DNA from: Purpureocillium takamizusanense
Lineage: Eukaryota; Ascomycota; Sordariomycetes; Hypocreales; Ophiocordycipitaceae
Length of the DNA: 64,000 nt
NCBI RefSeq assembly: GCF_022605165.1
Contig: NC_063072.1
Location: 1,364,001 to 1,428,000 of the forward strand
Direction of reading: 5' to 3'
Numbering within the stretch: position 1 is the first letter of the stretch; each line of letters starts with the position of its first letter. Both the position numbers and the translations under genes were made by a program. Below the pieces are notes generated by a model. That model was not told where the DNA came from and did not search any database. It saw only the letters and a list, made by a program, of their open reading frames with translations. This document shows positions 59,710 to 64,000 of the stretch, piece by piece.

Positions 59710-61283
59710 ATGGCCACGTCTGCTACTCAAAACCCCTCCAAGGCTTCCAAGAAGAAGGCCGCTCATGCCATTGAGCGCACCGATTCGCCTGCTCCTAGCA
59801 CCGGCTCGGCTGCTGCCGACAAGACCAATGAGTCTCAGGACGAAGCGTTTGAGAGCCCTTATATCAAGGAGCTCCAGAAGTGCGTACAATGTTGCGCCTT
59901 GCGGTGTGGCTTGTTTTCGTTCCGGGAACTAATTTTGGCTACAGAAACATTCGCAACATTAGCAAGAAAATCGTACGTGCCTGTTTGCAGTCCGACCTCT
60001 CTCTTCTACACTCGAACCTGCGGCTAACGCTCCATTCCCGCAGACCCATGCCTCCAAGACCGACACCCTGCTCAGTCAGCATGCCGGAAAGACCCTCGAC
60101 GAGCTCGTTGCCGCCAAGGTCATCAACGCCGACCAGAAAGCACAGGTCCTGAAGAAGCCTGCTCTGCAAGCCCAAGTCACCCAGCTTGAGGAGCAGCTGG
60201 CCCAATACCAAAAGGTTCACGAGCAGTACCGTGCTCGGGCGGCGACTGACAAGGCCGAGTGGGAGAAGTCTTTGGAGAAGGCCAAGGCTGATGCGGTCGG
60301 CGAGGCCAAGGCGGAGTTTGGCAAATCTCTTCGCGACAATCTCCTGACCCTGTCACAGTTCCTCCGCCTCGCGGCGTACCGACGTGAGGAGGCCAAGGAC
60401 CCGGAGTCGGACGAGAGCCAGGCCATTGAGGGCGTGCTGCTGGCCATTTACTCTGGCGACGATGGTGCGGTCGAGTCCATGCTCAAGCTAATTGAGGGCT
60501 CCGACGACCAGGTTCTGAGCGTCCCTGGAGAGCAGCTCCAAACCACCTGTAAGTGTGCCGTTGCACTAGAATGGAGGAGGCCAACGTGTGGCTAACGAGA
60601 AACAGACTCGAGCGTCAAGGCTCTTGCGCGTGATTACAAGACGCCCCTCTATGTCGAGGCTGGCCAGCCCGCGGAGCCGGAAGCAGCCCAGGACATCGTC
60701 TCCGACCCTACCATGGCCAACGCCTCGGCCACCGAGATTGCTGCCGGTGACGCCGCCATCTCCGAGCAGCAGCAGGCCACCGAGCCAGCTTCCAACGGCA
60801 TTGCGAATGCCAATGTCAGCGATGATGCGGCCAATGCCGTTGCTGAGAGCCACTGGGACGGTGGAAACGACGCATCCATCTCTCAAGAGTGGGTGGATGT
60901 CAAGGTTCCCCGCGACCCAGCCGAGACCGACACTGGCTTGACGGCCACGCCCGCTGCGGCGGCCAATACTCAGTCGTGGGCCGATGACCAGCCCGAGCCC
61001 GCGTCCGAGGTAAGAGAAACATCATCTATCTCTAATGATTGCATGCGTGGAAATGCTAACGAAACGGCAGCCCGCCCTCCCTGCTGCCTCCACCGACCCC
61101 AACGATGGGTTCCACCAGGTTCAGCGCAACCGCGGCCGACAGGATCGTGAAGGCGGCAACTGGCGCGGCCGCGGCCGCGGCGAGTACCGGGGACGCGGAC
61201 GTGGAGACGGCCGTGGTCGTGGTCGGGGCCGTGGCAACGGCGGCGTGCCCTCCCGAGGCCCCCGTCGCTCCGAGGAGTCGTAG
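59710..61283 (+). CDS. YAG7-like RGG-box protein
   Basis: Exons are 59710-59879, 59945-59972 (28 nt), 60044-60548, 60606-61009 and 61071-61283, giving 439 residues. After a Ser/Ala/Lys-rich start come SPYIKELQKNIRNISKKITH and the helical core THASKTDTLLSQHAGKTLDE with VINADQKAQVLKKPALQ and a long coiled coil (QLEEQLAQYQKVHEQY). The next part (RDNLLTLSQFLRLAAYRREE, AIEGVLLAIYSGDDGAVESML) resembles the YAG7/caprin-type dimerisation region. A conserved ISQEWVDVKVPRDP patch follows. The tail (about 392-439) is rich in RGRGRG and GGNWRGRG repeats, typical of RNA binding and arginine methylation. A role in mRNA binding or translation is likely by analogy. All introns are GT-AG and the start has the context CGACATGG. 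Confidence 0.85.
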
Positions 61284-61921
61284 AGCAATGGCCAGAGGCG
61301 CATTCCCCGGGCCCAACCTAGCTGCCTAACTCCCCTCTTCTTATTCTCCTCCCAGCGTGTTTCGGAAGCGATTGTACATCATCATGTCATGGCGGCGTTT
61401 GACCAGGTTTTCGGCCGGATCGGCGGATCTGATTTTGCGACACATTTGGGCATTGCATTGGTATTCATACAAAAATGACCTTCTTCTCAGCTCCGAATGC
61501 TGTTGCTCCGGATGGAGGTATGGGATTGGGGACATTGGGGGGAAGGGAGGCTGGCGGCTGGCGCCCAGGATGCATGCATGTTGCTGGCGAACGGGTTACG
61601 AGGGATGAAGAAAATGTACAAAAGGCCATTCATGATGCAGCGGGACCGAGGCGCGTTTCTTGGCCGTCTAAAGACTGGCTGTCACAGAGTCAATGGCTAT
61701 ACGCGATTTCTCTGTCGTCTTCGATGAAGTATATGTCGCGAGGCAATTTACTCTCGTTACCTATGTGAAAGGCTCGTTTGTGATTCGGAGCCATGCCTTG
61801 TAATCCTTCGTAGGTATCTTTCGTAGACAAACTAGACGAAATGTGGAAGCATCGAGAGTCACCAGCGGCGACGCGGGTCGTCGCCGGATAGTTGTGCGCA
61901 AGCCAGCACTTCCTATGGCGC
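61284..61921. other. Convergent 3' flanks of the YAG7-like and NACHT genes
   Basis: 638 bp with no coding signal; 3' ends of both genes must lie here. Confidence 0.6.
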
Positions 61922-64000
61922 CTACGACGCACGCTCGGGCAAGAGCTCCCTATCATCCTCTTCGTGCGTGAGATAGGCTTTCGCCTTGGTCTTCAGTGAT
62001 GAGAATCTAGAGCGTCTAGTCGGCGCCTGATCCATGGCCGACCGTCTGCGCCAGCTTAGGTTCCCCAAGGGAGTGGCCACGGACACTGCCATGATAGTAG
62101 ACGTCCGCGATTTAAGGCCCAAGACTTTCGAATGGGGGGCCAACGATCCAGCCACTCCATCCAACATGCCGGTGATGGACGCTCGCGAGCTGGCACGGTC
62201 CGAGTCGCTCCCGTCGTCCTCTTTGAGACGCCCGCCCACCGAGGCGAGGAGCTTGATCATCGCGTGCATCCTCTCTGTATTATCTCGGCTGGAGTAGAAC
62301 CTTGGGATGCTCCTCGAACCGGCGGTTTCGTGCAGCTCGCGAACAAGCTGCTTGGACGGCGGCGAGCTTTCGAAATGTGCTCGCACATACTCTATGAGAC
62401 CACACCGCACAGCAAACACCAAAAAGTCATCCGTCAACTTGCCCTTGTATAGGATGCTAGCCCAGTGATGGTCAGCCGAAGCCCAGTACTGCTGGATGAG
62501 ACAGGATCCCTTGTCATCCAGGTTGCTGGCGAGGGTGGCAGCCGTGCGGTCCAAGACGCTCAAATAACAGACGTGAAGCGTCACGTCGTGATCAGCGAGG
62601 TGAAGTAATGGTTCAATGCATCTCGAGATGGCCGGGACAAACGTGACTGCGGACAGCCCTGTAGGCGTGAGGTTCTTCAAGTGAGCCAAATGCGCCTTGA
62701 ATAGAGCTGCGTGCGGGTCGAAGCTGTTGTCACAAGCCTCCATGATCAAAGTCCAAATCCGCGGGATAGAGAGAAAGTCCTCGACAGTGCGATGCAGATA
62801 GTCTATCTCAGCTGCAGCGAGCATCGGGCCGTTCTCCAGCGGGATTTCCATAACAGCCCTGGCGGGGCGTCCAGCCAAATCCGGCTGCAGTTCATCACAA
62901 GCCTTGCCAGGGCTGGCATGTTCCTCGGTCTTTTGCTCGCTCTCTTGGTCATGAGAGGACGGGGTTTCGGAAAGCGGGCCGACTTCAAGTAGTCCTTTGC
63001 ATCTGCTCACTAACCGCCGCTTCATCGTGACAGCTCGATACCATACCTCCTTTGAATCGATGGGAGCCACCGGGCGGTTCAATGCCCAGTCAGCATCGTC
63101 ACTGTCAGCAAACGACATGGTGAGAACCGACGGCTTCCGCTCTGACGCTTTGACCATGCGGAATAGGTGTGCCGCATCTCGGAAATGGCGCCCTTCAAGT
63201 CCATGTAGCATCTTCGTGAAGAGGTCGTCCAGCTCCGCTGGGAGCCCATCGAGCCTCTCCTGCAGTTCCGACGGCCTGTCCCCCTGCTCGAGCCCATCGA
63301 TGAGGGACCGCACGACAAGCACAACCCAGAGAAAAACCCCAGAGGCTTTCTCCGTGATGTTTTGAATAAGGTTTGAGGCATAGTCCGGATTGTACTCTTG
63401 CAGCTCTTGAAAAGCAGTATTGGTCGTCAGATTCTGCTCCGCATACAGTGCGATATCGTCATGCGTCCTGTGCTGGAGCATTAAGTTGGGCGCCTGCCTG
63501 AACTCATCTTCGAACACGTTCCACGGCCTGCTCGAAACGCAGATCTTCACATTAGGGTATGAAGATAGGTTCCGGATCAGGGAGATCAACCTGGACGAGT
63601 TGCCGACATATTCGTCCAGCCCGTCGATGAAAAACGCGTATCTAACATGTGACTCGGCTTCTTCCTCGACGAGAAGACGCAACCCCTGCACGAGTTGCTC
63701 CCATGGAAGCGGAGAATCTCTCACACCTGGGGCAGCAAGACTGAAGGCGCTCCACTTGTTAGACACGACAGACGTGACGCTCATGGCCAAACGCTGTGAC
63801 AAAGCCTGGTGTAGAAGAGATCTGAAGAGCCCTTCGTGAGACGTCTGCAACTCCGTACCTGCATGCCAAAAGTAAAAGCCAGCGATGACGAGGCCGCCGC
63901 AGGAGCCTGCCCACGCCTTAAGGAGCTCTGCGGTGCGAGGCTCGTGATATAGCATCTTCATAAGCGTTGACTTCCCGGATCCAGGTTTCCCAGTGATCCA
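61922..64000 (-). CDS. NACHT/STAND-type P-loop NTPase (NLR-like), 5' end off the right edge
   Basis: The minus-strand frame is open from the window edge to a stop at 61922, giving at least 692 residues without an intron. The first visible residues are WITGKPGSGKSTLMKM, the Walker A loop. Walker B follows as YAFFIDGLDEYVG about 110 residues later, then the sensor-type segment VKICVSSRPWNVFEDEF and the helical part FLWVVLVVRSLIDGLEQGD with LDGLPAELDDLFTKML. A later segment, EIDYLHRTVEDFLS, is typical of the DUF7791-containing NACHT proteins of filamentous fungi. The C terminus has no obvious ankyrin, TPR or WD repeats. Such proteins are candidate intracellular immune or incompatibility receptors that oligomerise on nucleotide exchange. 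The N-terminal effector domain and part of the NTPase lie outside the window. Family names are recalled, not searched. Confidence 0.9.
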   Translation of the reverse strand, partial: WITGKPGSGKSTLMKMLYHEPRTAELLKAWAGSCGGLVIAGFYFWHAGTELQTSHEGLFRSLLHQALSQRLAMSVTSVVSNKWSAFSLAAPGVRDSPLPWEQLVQGLRLLVEEEAESHVRYAFFIDGLDEYVGNSSRLISLIRNLSSYPNVKICVSSRPWNVFEDEFRQAPNLMLQHRTHDDIALYAEQNLTTNTAFQELQEYNPDYASNLIQNITEKASGVFLWVVLVVRSLIDGLEQGDRPSELQERLDGLPAELDDLFTKMLHGLEGRHFRDAAHLFRMVKASERKPSVLTMSFADSDDADWALNRPVAPIDSKEVWYRAVTMKRRLVSRCKGLLEVGPLSETPSSHDQESEQKTEEHASPGKACDELQPDLAGRPARAVMEIPLENGPMLAAAEIDYLHRTVEDFLSIPRIWTLIMEACDNSFDPHAALFKAHLAHLKNLTPTGLSAVTFVPAISRCIEPLLHLADHDVTLHVCYLSVLDRTAATLASNLDDKGSCLIQQYWASADHHWASILYKGKLTDDFLVFAVRCGLIEYVRAHFESSPPSKQLVRELHETAGSRSIPRFYSSRDNTERMHAMIKLLASVGGRLKEDDGSDSDRASSRASITGMLDGVAGSLAPHSKVLGLKSRTSTIMAVSVATPLGNLSWRRRSAMDQAPTRRSRFSSLKTKAKAYLTHEEDDRELLPERAS

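Overview
The window reads as nuclear DNA of a filamentous ascomycete (Pezizomycotina, most likely Sordariomycetes/Hypocreales). The genes are split by short introns of about 50-130 bp with GTRNGT-type donors, CTRAC-like branch sites and YAG acceptors. Gene order is mixed on both strands, intergenic DNA is GC-rich with many microsatellites, and the protein families are fungal or general eukaryotic. There are no operons, rRNA genes, CRISPR arrays or convincing tRNAs. The organism call is inference from gene structure and remembered family resemblance; no search was run.

Layout. 1-2.7 kb: 3'-truncated gene for a WD40 plus helical-repeat protein (minus). 2.7-22.8 kb: about 20 kb of almost gene-free DNA rich in simple repeats, holding one short conserved gene (12253-12714, minus). 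22.8-25.9 kb: divergent ESCRT-III subunit Vps24 (minus) and Hsp90 co-chaperone p23/Sba1 (plus). 29.1-30.9 kb: ALY/REF/Yra1-type mRNA export factor with an 879-bp intron. 32.2-34.3 kb: divergent Ost4 (a 43-residue subunit of oligosaccharyltransferase) and a Tma46/DFRP1-type CCCH protein. 36.5-37.8 kb: mitochondrial carrier with a GC-AG intron. 39.8-48.9 kb: three minus-strand genes, threonine synthase, an AT-hook protein and cobalamin-independent methionine synthase. 51-53.9 kb: large disordered protein of unknown function. 54.5-56.4 kb: DHA1-like MFS transporter. 57.3-58.7 kb: divergent prefoldin subunit 4 and a CENP-W-like histone-fold protein with tiny exons. 59.7-61.3 kb: YAG7-like RGG-box protein. 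61.9-64 kb: NACHT/STAND-type P-loop NTPase running off the right edge.

Most of these are housekeeping genes: protein folding and trafficking, glycosylation, mRNA export, kinetochore, and amino-acid synthesis. Thr4 and Met6 act on the two branches that leave homoserine and lie about 4.6 kb apart on the same strand. The accessory-looking parts are the NACHT gene, the MFS transporter, the AT-richer stretch at 45.6-46.4 kb with traces of a spliced reading frame, and the gene-poor 20 kb at the left.

Exon coordinates were deduced by hand from splice consensus, reading frame and remembered family conservation. Nothing here was confirmed by alignment or RNA evidence.
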